DNA of 22,007 nt from FLUQ01 sp031548325 (GCA_031548325.1 JAVBRE010000175.1:1-22007); one strand, 5' to 3'. Positions 1 to 7,216 are shown, counted from the first letter of the stretch. Program-made: numbers and translations. Notes: generated by a model from the sequence alone, not told the origin.

Positions 1-110
1 GGGCCATGTCCCAGCCCGGCGGGTCCCTGCGCGATTTTGAAGTCATCGCGGCGGTCACCGAAAGGGACGTGGCCATGGTATTCACCGGCCAGAGGTCGTT
101 TAAACATTAA
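1..110 (+). CDS. purH: PurH C-terminal end (partial, bifunctional AICAR formyltransferase/IMP cyclohydrolase)
   Basis: Only the last 35 residues are in the window, read in frame from base 3 to the TAA at 108-110. The tail reads QPGGSLRDFEVIAAVTERD, then VAMVFTGQRSFKH. This matches the conserved carboxy end of PurH, where a glycine-rich 'QPGGS-RD-EVI' stretch is followed by 'IAMVFTG-RHF-H'. PurH performs the last two steps of IMP synthesis in the cytoplasm. The final RSFKH departs from the usual RHFRH by one histidine. The gene starts outside the window. The stop is followed two bases later by a double hairpin. The family call rests on a short segment, so the exact subtype (full bifunctional or formyltransferase-only) cannot be settled. 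Confidence 0.8.
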   Translation, partial: AMSQPGGSLRDFEVIAAVTERDVAMVFTGQRSFKH

Positions 111-111
111 A

Positions 112-165
112 CCAGAGGGCTCTGCCCTCTGGACTCCCGCAAGGGGGCTTAGCCCCCTTGACCCC
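112..165 (+). repeat. GC-rich double-hairpin repeat (copy 1), likely purH terminator region
   Basis: Two perfect 9-bp stems with 3-base loops stand side by side. Hairpin 1 is 112-132 (arm CCAGAGGGC, loop TCT). Hairpin 2 is 140-160 (arm CAAGGGGGC, loop TTA). They are separated by ACTCCCG and followed by ACCCC. There is no T-run directly behind either stem. This is the reference copy for the element inside the mtaB-like gene at 7620-7676, which has the same order, spacing and tail in reverse orientation. It could act as a 3' stabiliser or inefficient terminator for purH, or simply be a dispersed repeat. Confidence 0.75.
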
Positions 166-189
166 ATATATATCGGGGTGGATTTTTTA

Positions 190-231
190 CCGGGGGGGCC
201 CGACGATTGCATTTCGCGGGCGCCCCCTAGG
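190..231. repeat. Imperfect GC hairpin
   Basis: A G-run near 192-198 followed by CCCG can pair with CGGGCGCCCCC near 217-227 around an AT-richer loop. It lies between the double hairpin (112-165) and the long hairpin (235-369), so the whole 111-369 gap is almost continuous potential secondary structure. No gene is seen in it. Confidence 0.4.
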
Positions 232-234
232 GCC

Positions 235-369
235 GGTGACGCTATGAGGATTTTTGCCCTCCGCCAAGGAAGAAAGATTTTTTATGAAGGGAGTGTACTT
301 TTACGGTACTCGACCGGAATAAAAAATCTTCCTGACGCGGGCGGAGGACAAAAAAACCATAGCGTCACC
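235..369. repeat. Long imperfect hairpin repeat, family A copy 1
   Basis: The outer arms GGTGACGCTATG (235-246) and CATAGCGTCACC (358-369) are perfect complements. Inside, GGAAG...ATTTTTTAT pairs with ATAAAAAATCTTCC, CTCCGCC pairs with GGCGGAG, and a short GAGT...ACTC helix surrounds the apex near 300. The right inner arm contains GGACAAAAAAACCAT, found again exactly in the second copy at 20918-21065. The left inner arm ATGAG(G/A)ATTTTTG is also shared. Both copies are followed by CCTTAAA. It sits just upstream of the RNB exoribonuclease gene, so it would lie in that gene's leader if transcription crosses it. It has no coding content I can support. Confidence 0.75.
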
Positions 370-388
370 AGCCCTTAAAGCAGGCCGC

Positions 389-2518
389 ATGGCAGGTTCG
401 CGTATCACTTTCCCCGGACCGGGCTGCATCGTCGAATGCATGCAGGGCAACAAACCCGTTCAGCACTGGGTGCTGGAAACGCAAGGCGACTCTGTCCGCC
501 TGCTCAGCGCCGGCAGGCGGGAAAGCAAACTTTCCGTATCGCGGCTGCTGCCCTGGTACGGCCCGGTCTACAACCCCGACCGTTCCCGCCAGGACATGGC
601 GGACATGCTGGAACAGCACCGCCTTGCCCGCGAAAAGCTGGCCGCGGAATGCGACATCATGCAGGTCTGGGAACTGGCCCAGGGCGAAGTGGATCGCGCG
701 TCCGTCTCCTGGCTGGCCGAACTGGTCTGGGAAAATCCCGACGAAGACAGAATGGCGGCCGTGGGACACGCCGCGCTGGCCTGCAAAACCCACTTCAAGT
801 TCAACCCGCCCAATTTTGAAATTTACGACGCGGCAAAGGTCGAACTCAGACTGACGGAACAGGAAAGCGTCCGGCAACGCGAAGAATTCGCCGGCATCGG
901 CGGTGAATTCTTCCGTCTGCTCTGGGGCGTGCACCTCGGCGCGCGCGGGCCGGTGACGAACGCGGAAAAGATGTCCCTCGGCCTGTCGTCCGAACTGGCG
1001 GAGCAGCTCGCCGCCATGATCCGGCTGCGCATCGCGGACCCGGAAACCAACAGCAATGCCGAAGCCTGGAAGCTGCTGACCAAATCCCTGCCCGACGAAC
1101 CGCATCTGGCCCTGCACCTGGCCGTGGCCTGGGGGCTGGCGCCGGAGCACCACAATTTCTGGCTGGACCGGGCCGGGTATGACGTGACCGGTGACTGGGC
1201 CGAGCCTTTTGTCGAAGAACTGGCCGCCCTGCAAAAAGCTGTAACCGATGCCGCTCCGAACGTTCCCGACGCGCAAGGCCCCTTTGTCAGCATCGACCCG
1301 CCGCAGACCCTGGACGTGGACGACGCTTTCAGTCTCACGCGCGGGCCGGACGGCAGTTTCGCCCTGAGCCTGGCCTTTGCCTGCCCGGCGCTCTTTTGGC
1401 CTTTCGGCAGCGGCCTGGATAAGGCCGTGCTGCGCCGGGCCAGCAGCATCTACCTGCCCGAGGGCGACCAGCACATGCTGCCGCGCGAAACAGCCGCCCT
1501 GTTCAGCCTGCTGCAAGGCGAACTTCGCCCGACGCTGCTGTTGGACATCAGCCTGAGTCCGGACGGGACCGTCGCGAACCTGACGCCGCGCACAGCCTGG
1601 GTGCGGCTTGCGGCCAACTTGACCGTGGACGCCTGCGAAGCCCTGCTTGGCGGCGATGACGCGGAGAGCGGGCTTGCGGTTTCGCCGGAAGAGGCGGCGG
1701 CCGCCGCGCCCCATGCCGCCATGCTGCGCGACACGTTTGATCTGGCGGTTCTGTTGCAGCAGCGGCGCATCAACGCGGGCGCGGTCATCACCGAAAAGCC
1801 GGATGCTCTAATTTTTTTGCGCGAAGAAGCCGGCCGAACCCTGGTGACCCTGAAAAACGCTCCGCTTTGCGTAGCTGCCCACCTCTTGGTGGGCGAGTTG
1901 ATGATTCTGGCCAACACCGTGCTTGCCGCCTGGGCCACGCGAGAAGACGCGGCCCTGCTCTACCGCACCCAAGATGTGGCTCTGCCCAAAGAATTCGCCG
2001 GCGTCTGGACCAATCCCGAAGATATCGCCCGCATCGTCAGACATCTGCCTCCGGCCGTCGTGGAAACCTCGCCCAGACCCCACGCGGGGCTGGGCGTGTC
2101 CTGTTACGCCCCTTTGACCTCGCCCATCAGACGGTATACTGATCTTGTGAACGAAGGACAGATCGTGACCCGTCTGCTGTCGGGCAATGCCCGTTACAGC
2201 CGGCGAGACCTGGACGCGACGCTGCCCCTGCTGTCTTCGGCCATGGAGCAGACGGGACAGATTCAACGTTTTCGCCCCCGCTACTGGAAGCTGCTCTTTT
2301 ACAAACAGGCGGGCGACAAGGCCTGGCACGACGCCGTGGTCACGGAGGAAAATGACATGTTCGTTTTCCTTTCTCTGCCGTTGGGCCAGATAACCGTCCG
2401 CGCCCGACGCAGGATGATGGGCGAAAAAATTTACGCCGGGCAAAGGCTCAAGGTGCGTATCGGCAAGGTAAACCCCTTGCTCAACGAAATAACCGTGCTC
2501 GAAGTCATGGAAAACTGA
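389..2518 (+). CDS. RNB-domain exoribonuclease (RNase II/R family)
   Basis: A 709-residue cytoplasmic protein predicted to degrade single-stranded RNA 3' to 5'. The catalytic block SIDPPQTLDVDDAF places aspartates at 303, 309, 311 and 312, the same D-x5-D-x-DD spacing as the metal-binding aspartates of RNase II. The second hallmark, TSPIRRYTDL, lies at about 577-586. The first ~290 residues are a long, poorly conserved N-terminal region, and the last ~80 residues resemble a degenerate S1/OB domain (ITVRARRRMMGEKIYAGQRLKVRIGKV). It is not a canonical RNase R by sequence feel, so no gene symbol is given. The start ATG at 389 follows only a weak ribosome-binding site. plsY begins 10 bases after the stop, so the two are probably cotranscribed. 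Several long antisense frames here are high-GC shadows. Confidence 0.85.
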   Translation: MAGSRITFPGPGCIVECMQGNKPVQHWVLETQGDSVRLLSAGRRESKLSVSRLLPWYGPVYNPDRSRQDMADMLEQHRLAREKLAAECDIMQVWELAQGEVDRASVSWLAELVWENPDEDRMAAVGHAALACKTHFKFNPPNFEIYDAAKVELRLTEQESVRQREEFAGIGGEFFRLLWGVHLGARGPVTNAEKMSLGLSSELAEQLAAMIRLRIADPETNSNAEAWKLLTKSLPDEPHLALHLAVAWGLAPEHHNFWLDRAGYDVTGDWAEPFVEELAALQKAVTDAAPNVPDAQGPFVSIDPPQTLDVDDAFSLTRGPDGSFALSLAFACPALFWPFGSGLDKAVLRRASSIYLPEGDQHMLPRETAALFSLLQGELRPTLLLDISLSPDGTVANLTPRTAWVRLAANLTVDACEALLGGDDAESGLAVSPEEAAAAAPHAAMLRDTFDLAVLLQQRRINAGAVITEKPDALIFLREEAGRTLVTLKNAPLCVAAHLLVGELMILANTVLAAWATREDAALLYRTQDVALPKEFAGVWTNPEDIARIVRHLPPAVVETSPRPHAGLGVSCYAPLTSPIRRYTDLVNEGQIVTRLLSGNARYSRRDLDATLPLLSSAMEQTGQIQRFRPRYWKLLFYKQAGDKAWHDAVVTEENDMFVFLSLPLGQITVRARRRMMGEKIYAGQRLKVRIGKVNPLLNEITVLEVMEN

Positions 2519-2528
2519 GGGTAGTCCC

Positions 2529-3140
2529 ATGCTGGTCTGGCTGTGGCTTGTCGCCGCATACATACTGGGTTCCATCCCCTTCGGCCTGATCGTGGGCACG
2601 AAGTTCTGCGGCCTTGACCCCAGAACGGGCGGCAGCGGCAACGTGGGCGCCACCAACGTGGCCCGGCTCTGCGGCCCCAAGTGGGGGGTGCTGGTGCTGA
2701 TCTGCGACGCGCTGAAGGGCCTTGCCGCCGTGGCCCTTGCCATGCATATCGCTCCCGGTTCTCCGGCCCTGCATTCCCTGTCCGCCCTGGCGGCCATCAT
2801 GGGGCACCGCTATTCGCTGTTCATGCGCTTTACCGGCGGCAAGGCCGTGGCCACGACCGTCGGCGTCTTCATTCCCCTGGCCTTCTGGCAGTTGCTCTGC
2901 GCGGGCCTGGTCTGCATGCTGGTCATCTGGCGTTCCGGCTTCGTGTCCTTAGGCTCGTTGACCCTCGTCACCCTGCTGCCCGTGCTGCTGGCTTTCTTCG
3001 GCAAGTGGGAAGTACTGCCCCTGGCTCTGCTGGTAGCGGCCATCGTCTTTTACGCCCACCGGGAAAACATTCGCCGGCTGCTGCGCGGCGAGGAAAAACC
3101 CTGGCTCGTCTCCAAGGATAAGCCCAAGGAAAACCCATGA
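2529..3140 (+). CDS. plsY: Glycerol-3-phosphate acyltransferase PlsY
   Basis: A 203-residue integral inner-membrane protein that transfers an acyl group from acyl phosphate to glycerol-3-phosphate, the first step of phospholipid synthesis. All three PlsY signature loops are visible: SGNVGATNVAR (36-46), FTGGKAVATT (101-110; most homologues have GGKGVAT) and AHRENIRRLLRGEE (176-189). The hydrophobic segments between them fit the usual five-helix fold, and the length is typical. The start ATG lies 10 bases after the RNB gene stop with a GAGGG ribosome-binding site. The stop overlaps the thrC start as ATGA (3137-3140), implying translational coupling. Confidence 0.95.
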   Translation: MLVWLWLVAAYILGSIPFGLIVGTKFCGLDPRTGGSGNVGATNVARLCGPKWGVLVLICDALKGLAAVALAMHIAPGSPALHSLSALAAIMGHRYSLFMRFTGGKAVATTVGVFIPLAFWQLLCAGLVCMLVIWRSGFVSLGSLTLVTLLPVLLAFFGKWEVLPLALLVAAIVFYAHRENIRRLLRGEEKPWLVSKDKPKENP

Positions 3141-4591
3141 GCATCTCTTCCGTCTTTCCTTCGTACCGGAGCCGCATGCGCTACCGCTGCCTGGGCTGCG
3201 ACGCGGTTCACGGCATCGACGAACTGCTGTACACCTGCCCGGCCTGCGGTGAAGTGCTGCTGTTGGAAGACGAAAACTTTGACGACCTGAAAAAGACTTC
3301 CGCCGCGGAGTGGCGCGCTCTTTTCGACAGCCGCGCCTCCTCGCGCAGCCCCGCCCTGCGCGGCATCTTCCGGTTTTACGAACTGATGGCCCCGGTGCTG
3401 GAAGAAGAAGACATCGTGTACCTCGGCGAAGGCAACACCCCGGTCATCAGCGCCTCTCCGGCCTTGCAAAGAGCCGTCGGCGTCCCCTTCGCCTTCAAAA
3501 ACGACGGGCAAAACCCCAGCGCGTCCTTCAAAGACCGGGGCATGGCGGTCGCGTTCAGTTATCTGAAAGCCCTGGTGCGCAGGCACAACTGGGATTCGGT
3601 GCTCACGGTCTGCGCCTCCACCGGCGACACCTCCGCCGCCGCCGCTCTGTACGCCGCCTATGTGGGCGGTCCTATCAAGTCCGTGGTGCTGCTGCCTCAC
3701 GGCAAGGTCACGCCGCAGCAGCTTTCGCAGCCGCTGGGCAGCGGGGCCACGGTGCTGGAAATTCCCGGAGTGTTCGACGACTGCATGAAAGTGGTGGAAA
3801 AGCTGGCCGACAGCTACCGGATTGCCCTGCTCAATTCCAAGAACAGCTGGCGCATCCTGGGGCAGGAATCCTTTTCTTTTGAAATCGCCCAATGGTACGG
3901 CTGGGACGTCTCCCATCTGGCCCTTTTCGTGCCCATCGGCAACGCGGGCAACATCACCGCCGTCATGTCCGGCTTTTTGAAGCTGCACCGCCTGGGCATC
4001 ATCAGCGCCCTGCCCCGGCTGTTCGGGGTGCAGTCGGAGCACGCGGACCCGGTGTACCGCTATTACAGCGTGCCCGATCCCGCAAAACGCCGCTACGAAC
4101 CCGTGCCCGTGACCGCAAGCGCGGCCCAGGCGGCCATGATCGGCAACCCTGTGTCCTTTCCCCGGGTGAAATTTTTGGCGGAACGGTATGAAGCCATTGC
4201 CGGGTCCGGTTCCTTCCAGGTCATGCGGGTCACGGAACAGGCCATCATGGACGGCATGATTGAAGCCAACCGCCACGGGCACATCGCCTGCACTCAGGGT
4301 GGCGAATGCCTGGCCGGGCTGAGGGCGGCGCTGCACTACGGCCTGATCAGGCCCGGAGAGACCGCCGTGCTGGATGCCACGGCCCACGCCCTGAAGTTCG
4401 CGGGTTTTCAGGACATGTATTTTACCAACAGCTTTCCCCCGGAATACGGCATCAACCCGGACCCGGACCTGGCCAACGCCCCTCATCTGGTGCTTGACGC
4501 GGCCCGCAAATCGGCCGTGCCGGGGGCGGATTTCATCCAGGCCGCGGCCAACGCCGTGGCCGCACGCCTGAAACTGGTGCCGAAAAACTAG
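3137..4591 (+). CDS. thrC: Threonine synthase with N-terminal zinc ribbon
   Basis: A 484-residue PLP enzyme converting O-phosphohomoserine to threonine. An N-terminal zinc ribbon is formed by C18-x2-C21 and C34-x2-C37. The PLP lysine is K132 in NPSASFKDRG. Other fold-type II motifs follow: a serine/threonine-rich phosphate-binding CASTGDTSAAAA stretch and the FVPIGNAGNI loop. The C-terminal HGHIACTQGGECLAGL segment is also conserved in threonine synthases. The start overlaps the plsY stop; an in-frame ATG at 3176 would remove part of the leader before the ribbon and is less likely. The TAG stop (4589-4591) lies within the first four bases of a palindromic repeat element (4588-4731), so the present C-terminus (KLVPKN) may have been set by insertion of that element. 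Confidence 0.93.
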   Translation: MSISSVFPSYRSRMRYRCLGCDAVHGIDELLYTCPACGEVLLLEDENFDDLKKTSAAEWRALFDSRASSRSPALRGIFRFYELMAPVLEEEDIVYLGEGNTPVISASPALQRAVGVPFAFKNDGQNPSASFKDRGMAVAFSYLKALVRRHNWDSVLTVCASTGDTSAAAALYAAYVGGPIKSVVLLPHGKVTPQQLSQPLGSGATVLEIPGVFDDCMKVVEKLADSYRIALLNSKNSWRILGQESFSFEIAQWYGWDVSHLALFVPIGNAGNITAVMSGFLKLHRLGIISALPRLFGVQSEHADPVYRYYSVPDPAKRRYEPVPVTASAAQAAMIGNPVSFPRVKFLAERYEAIAGSGSFQVMRVTEQAIMDGMIEANRHGHIACTQGGECLAGLRAALHYGLIRPGETAVLDATAHALKFAGFQDMYFTNSFPPEYGINPDPDLANAPHLVLDAARKSAVPGADFIQAAANAVAARLKLVPKN

Positions 4592-4731
4592 TGTTTACTT
4601 GCAAAAGTAAACACAAAAAATCCGTCAGGATTTTGCGCCGCCGCAGGCGGCGGAGCAAGCCGAAAACGACGTTTTTCGGCGTAGCGATCTTAGCAAAAAT
4701 AAGCCCTCTTATTTTTGCAATTTGACACTAG
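4588..4731. mobile_element. MITE-like palindromic element with 23-bp imperfect terminal inverted repeats
   Basis: Bases 4588-4610 and the complement of 4709-4731 agree at 19 of 23 positions. Both begin CTAGTGT and share TGCAAAA. Internally there are four hairpins: 4591-4614 (GTGTTTACT arm), a GCCGCC/GGCGGC stem near 4638-4652, 4659-4680 (GCCGAAAA arm) and 4693-4718 (GCAAAAATAA arm). No reading frame is present. The CTAG at each end could be a 4-bp target duplication or part of the inverted repeat; being self-complementary, it cannot be told apart here. The left end supplies the thrC stop codon. A T-run does not follow the hairpins in the + direction, so it is not a textbook terminator. Confidence 0.65.
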
Positions 4732-4736
4732 TGCCG

Positions 4737-4861
4737 CGTAACGCTTAAAATTTCTGTTTGTTGGAGCCAAATTAACCGGATGTGGGCTCCGCCCACACCC
4801 CCCAGGACCTGGCCGGCCCTGGACCCGGCGAATGGAGCGGGTGCGCATTGTTAAGCGTTGC
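4737..4861. repeat. Second inverted-repeat block enclosing a diverged double hairpin
   Basis: GTAACGCTTAA near 4738-4748 pairs with TTAAGCGTTGC near 4850-4860, about 100 bases apart. Inside lies a perfect GTGGGC/GCCCAC stem with a 3-base loop (4782-4796), a C-rich spacer, then a 21-base imperfect hairpin (4802-4822; CCAGG with CCTGG) followed by ACCC. That order resembles the double-hairpin repeat at 112-165. With the element at 4588-4731 and the putative promoter region at 4862-4957, this accounts for the 366-base gap between thrC and the first DedA gene. I see no gene here. Confidence 0.5.
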
Positions 4862-4888
4862 GTCGTTTGGGCGGTATGTTTGGCGAAT

Positions 4889-4917
4889 CTTTAACCATAT
4901 AACCTTAAAGTTACAAT
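4889..4917 (+). promoter_or_regulatory. Possible promoter/operator region for the DedA pair
   Basis: This AT-rich stretch contains CTTTAA and its complement TTAAAG 10 bases apart, TATAAC (4898-4903) and TACAAT (4912-4917). TACAAT is a fair -10 box, but no convincing -35 sits at 16-18 bases. It is the only AT-rich segment just before the DedA start. Treat it as a weak candidate. Confidence 0.25.
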
Positions 4918-4957
4918 GCTCTAAGAAACAGCCCGCGCGGCTGTCGGAGATACATGC

Positions 4958-5641
4958 ATGTTCGGTATTGATCCTGTTGAGTTATTGCAGAGTTACGGGT
5001 ACCTGGCGCTGCTCGTCGGCACCTTTCTGGAAGGGGAAACAATCGTCATCATCGCGGGCTTTCTGGCCCAGCAGGACCTGCTTTCCCCGCCGCTCATCGC
5101 GCTTTCCGCCTTTTGCGGCAGCGTGACCAGCGACCAGTTGATGTTCATTCTCGGCCGCTGGAAGGGCATGGCCATCATCCAGCGCTTTCCTCGGCTGGAA
5201 TGCAACGTGGCCAGAGCCACCAGTCTGCTTTCTCGTTACGAGACGCCGCTGATTCTGGGTTTTCGCTTTCTTTACGGAGTGCGCAACGTGACCCCCATTC
5301 TGATGGGCGTTTCAGGGGTCAACCACGTCAAGTTCCTGGTGCTCAACCTCATCGGCGCGGCGGTCTGGGCCGTATCCTTCACCGCCGGCGGCTATTTCTT
5401 CGGCCAAGCCATAACCGCCTTCATGGAAGCCGTACCCCACGCCGGCCGCTATATTCTGGGCGCGCTGGCCGCCGTAATTTTTGCGATCTGGTGGTGGCGG
5501 CGACGCAAACGCCGCAAGGAATGCCCGCCCATACCAACAATCACCAACCCCGTGAACCGGGAAATTCGTCCGGAAAATCTGAAAAAGCAGGCGGACGGGG
5601 ACGCCGCCCCTCCGGCGGCCTCGGGCGGCAAAGACGAGTAG
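4958..5641 (+). CDS. DedA-family membrane protein (first of a tandem pair)
   Basis: A 227-residue inner-membrane protein of the DedA/SNARE-associated (VTT) family, whose members are linked to lipid scrambling or proton-coupled transport and to membrane homeostasis. The family's marks are present: FLEGETIVIIAGFLA near 24-38, GSVTSDQLMFILGRWKG near 53-69, and FRFLYGVRNVTPILMGVSGV near 104-123, which contains the conserved arginines. Four to five hydrophobic segments follow the usual plan. After the last membrane helix, a basic WWWRRRKRRKE segment leads to a ~45-residue hydrophilic, probably cytoplasmic tail absent from the neighbouring paralogue. The start ATG has a GGAG site 9 bases upstream. 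The next gene starts one base after the stop. Confidence 0.88.
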   Translation: MFGIDPVELLQSYGYLALLVGTFLEGETIVIIAGFLAQQDLLSPPLIALSAFCGSVTSDQLMFILGRWKGMAIIQRFPRLECNVARATSLLSRYETPLILGFRFLYGVRNVTPILMGVSGVNHVKFLVLNLIGAAVWAVSFTAGGYFFGQAITAFMEAVPHAGRYILGALAAVIFAIWWWRRRKRRKECPPIPTITNPVNREIRPENLKKQADGDAAPPAASGGKDE

Positions 5642-5642
5642 C

Positions 5643-6197
5643 ATGACCGGCGCGCTGGCAGCCTTTCTCGGTGCCTACGGTTACGCGGCCATTGTTCTCG
5701 GCACCCTGCTGGAAGGGGAAACCATCGTCCTCTTGGCGGGCTTTCTGGCTCACCAGGGTTATCTGCACCCGCCGTTCGTGGCGCTTGCCGCCTTTTGCGG
5801 CAGCGTGGTCAGCGATCAGCTGTTTTTTCTGCTGGGCCGTCACAGGGGCATTCCCTTGCTGCGGCGCTTCCCGCGTCTGGCCTCCGGAGTGGACGACCTG
5901 TCCCGGCGGGTAGGCGGCCGCCTGGTTCCCCTCATCCTCTTCTTTCGCTTTCTCTACGGCTTGCGTAGCGTGGCCCCGGTGTTTCTGGGCGTTTCCGGCG
6001 TTCGCCCGCGTCTGTTCATACCCCTGAATCTTCTGGGGGCGGCCGTCTGGGCCTGCTGCTTCACCGCCGCCGGCTACTACTTCGGCGCCGGGTTGACCGC
6101 CCTGCTGGGCCGGTTGCACCACTACGAGCCCTATATTCTGCTCGGCCTCGCCCTTGTCGGGGCTGTGTTCTGGCTGCTGCGGCGCAGGCGGAGATGA
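5643..6197 (+). CDS. DedA-family membrane protein (second of a tandem pair)
   Basis: A 184-residue paralogue of the preceding gene. It has the same motif order: LLEGETIVLLAGFLAHQG, AFCGSVVSDQLFFLLGRHRG, then FRFLYGLRSVAPVFLGVSGV, and a C-terminal helix ending in a run of arginines. It lacks the hydrophilic tail of the first copy. Only one base separates it from the upstream stop, so the pair is surely cotranscribed and may form a heteromer or have split functions; that is inference. It meets the leftward unknown gene tail to tail with a 14-base gap and no clear terminator between them. Confidence 0.88.
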   Translation: MTGALAAFLGAYGYAAIVLGTLLEGETIVLLAGFLAHQGYLHPPFVALAAFCGSVVSDQLFFLLGRHRGIPLLRRFPRLASGVDDLSRRVGGRLVPLILFFRFLYGLRSVAPVFLGVSGVRPRLFIPLNLLGAAVWACCFTAAGYYFGAGLTALLGRLHHYEPYILLGLALVGAVFWLLRRRRR

Positions 6198-6211
6198 AGA
6201 GCGCCGCTCCG

Positions 6212-7132
6212 CTATTTCGCCAGCGCCGCCTTTGCCATATCCGGCAAGGTAAAACTCAAGTTCGGATCGGAAACCACGCGCTGTGCCGCGGCGTTCCATA
6301 TGCGGCGCGGCTCTTTGCCTTCACCGGCCGGGGCCAGATCATAGCAGGAGAGCAGCAGCAGATGCCAGCCCGCCACAATGGCGGACTGCGCTCTTTGCCG
6401 CGCTCCCGGCCAGAGCATGGCGAATTTCACGACCAGCGCGTAATCGGCCTTTTCCGGGTCCGTCTCCTGCAGTTCCCGCGGCAGGCGGCCAGGAACATCT
6501 ACCTGGCCGCGCAAGGCCGGGTGGCCCGCCTCCTGGCTCAGGGCAAAGCGGATCGTCTCCGGCCCGGTCAGGCCGACGAAAAATTCATTGCCCGCCGGGA
6601 CCGCTCTTTTCCGCGCGGCCTGCGGCGTCTTCGCGGCGCCCTTGGCGCTTCCCTCGGCCAGATCGCCCAGCACATCGGCGTGGTTACCGAAGCGGGCCTG
6701 GGGCAGCTTGCCTTCGCGGAACAGGTGCATGGCCTGCATGCGCGCCGCCGCCTCGGACACGGACATGACTCTGGCCCCCCTGCCGCCCCGGCCGCCGCCG
6801 GGAAGTTCCGGCACTGGCGCGTTGCGCACATCGGCGGTGCCCGGCGGCAAAGGTTCCAGGCGGGAAGGGTCGACTTTCACAACGGCAAGACCCCGGTCGG
6901 CAAGGTCTTTGGCCAGCGCGCGTTCCAGGTATGCGAAAAGCGGTGAATCTTCGTTCATCCAGGCCAGGCCGGAACGGATGAGCACCCGGCCTTTTGCCGG
7001 CAGCGCCCCGTTACGCGCGACGAACTGCGGCAAAGCGCCAAAAGACTGGCCCCCTGCCGGTGCCGGCGAGGAGGCCGACGCATCCGGAAAAAGCAGCAAA
7101 AAAACCAGGACAATAAAAAACACTCGGCGCAT
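6212..7132 (-). CDS. Secreted or periplasmic protein of unknown function
   Basis: A 306-residue protein I do not recognise. It begins MRRVFFIVLVFLLLFPDASA, a clear signal peptide with a likely cleavage after ASA at about residue 20. The mature part starts with a domain around VLIRSGLAWMNEDSPLFAYLERALAKDL. A low-complexity glycine/arginine stretch (GGGRGGRGAR) and an alanine/lysine-rich segment (AKGAAKTPQAARKRA) sit in the middle. A second conserved-looking region runs from YALVVKFAMLWPGARQ to the end. There is no lipobox cysteine and no other membrane segment. The start is fixed by a strong GAGGAGG site (complement of 7137-7143). A 14-bp palindrome covers the start codon. It is divergent from the mtaB-like gene. 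A role in the envelope is only inferred from the signal peptide. Confidence 0.8.
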   Translation of the reverse strand: MRRVFFIVLVFLLLFPDASASSPAPAGGQSFGALPQFVARNGALPAKGRVLIRSGLAWMNEDSPLFAYLERALAKDLADRGLAVVKVDPSRLEPLPPGTADVRNAPVPELPGGGRGGRGARVMSVSEAAARMQAMHLFREGKLPQARFGNHADVLGDLAEGSAKGAAKTPQAARKRAVPAGNEFFVGLTGPETIRFALSQEAGHPALRGQVDVPGRLPRELQETDPEKADYALVVKFAMLWPGARQRAQSAIVAGWHLLLLSCYDLAPAGEGKEPRRIWNAAAQRVVSDPNLSFTLPDMAKAALAK

Positions 7133-7139
7133 ATGCGCC
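7126..7139. promoter_or_regulatory. 14-bp perfect palindrome over a start codon
   Basis: GGCGCATATGCGCC is perfectly self-complementary and contains the start codon of the leftward secreted-protein gene at its centre. It could be an operator or a small RNA hairpin hindering initiation, or chance in GC-rich DNA. Confidence 0.3.
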
Positions 7140-7216
7140 TCCTCATCATGAACACTGCCGATTATGCCGCTACTTTTCGCGAAAAAGCAAGCGCCGCCGG
7201 CAGCGGCTCAATGTAC

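Noticed and set aside
37..378. 113-residue frame across the gap after purH
   Set aside because: It consists of translated hairpin repeats and overlaps the purH end in another frame.
365..1714. 449-residue reading frame on the minus strand opposite the RNB gene
   Set aside because: High-GC antisense shadow: composition rich in Gly/Arg/Gln/His with no motif, while the + frame has the full RNB active site.
3050..4486. 478-residue minus-strand frame opposite thrC
   Set aside because: Shadow of a clear threonine synthase; no domain or ribosome-binding site.
4591..4620. Hairpin followed by AAAAAA as a thrC terminator
   Set aside because: The homopolymer is A, not T, in the direction of thrC transcription; the hairpin is better explained as part of the inverted-repeat element.
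4588..4957. CRISPR array or tRNA-like genes among the hairpins
   Set aside because: No regularly spaced direct repeats, and none of the folds has tRNA D- or T-loop sequences.
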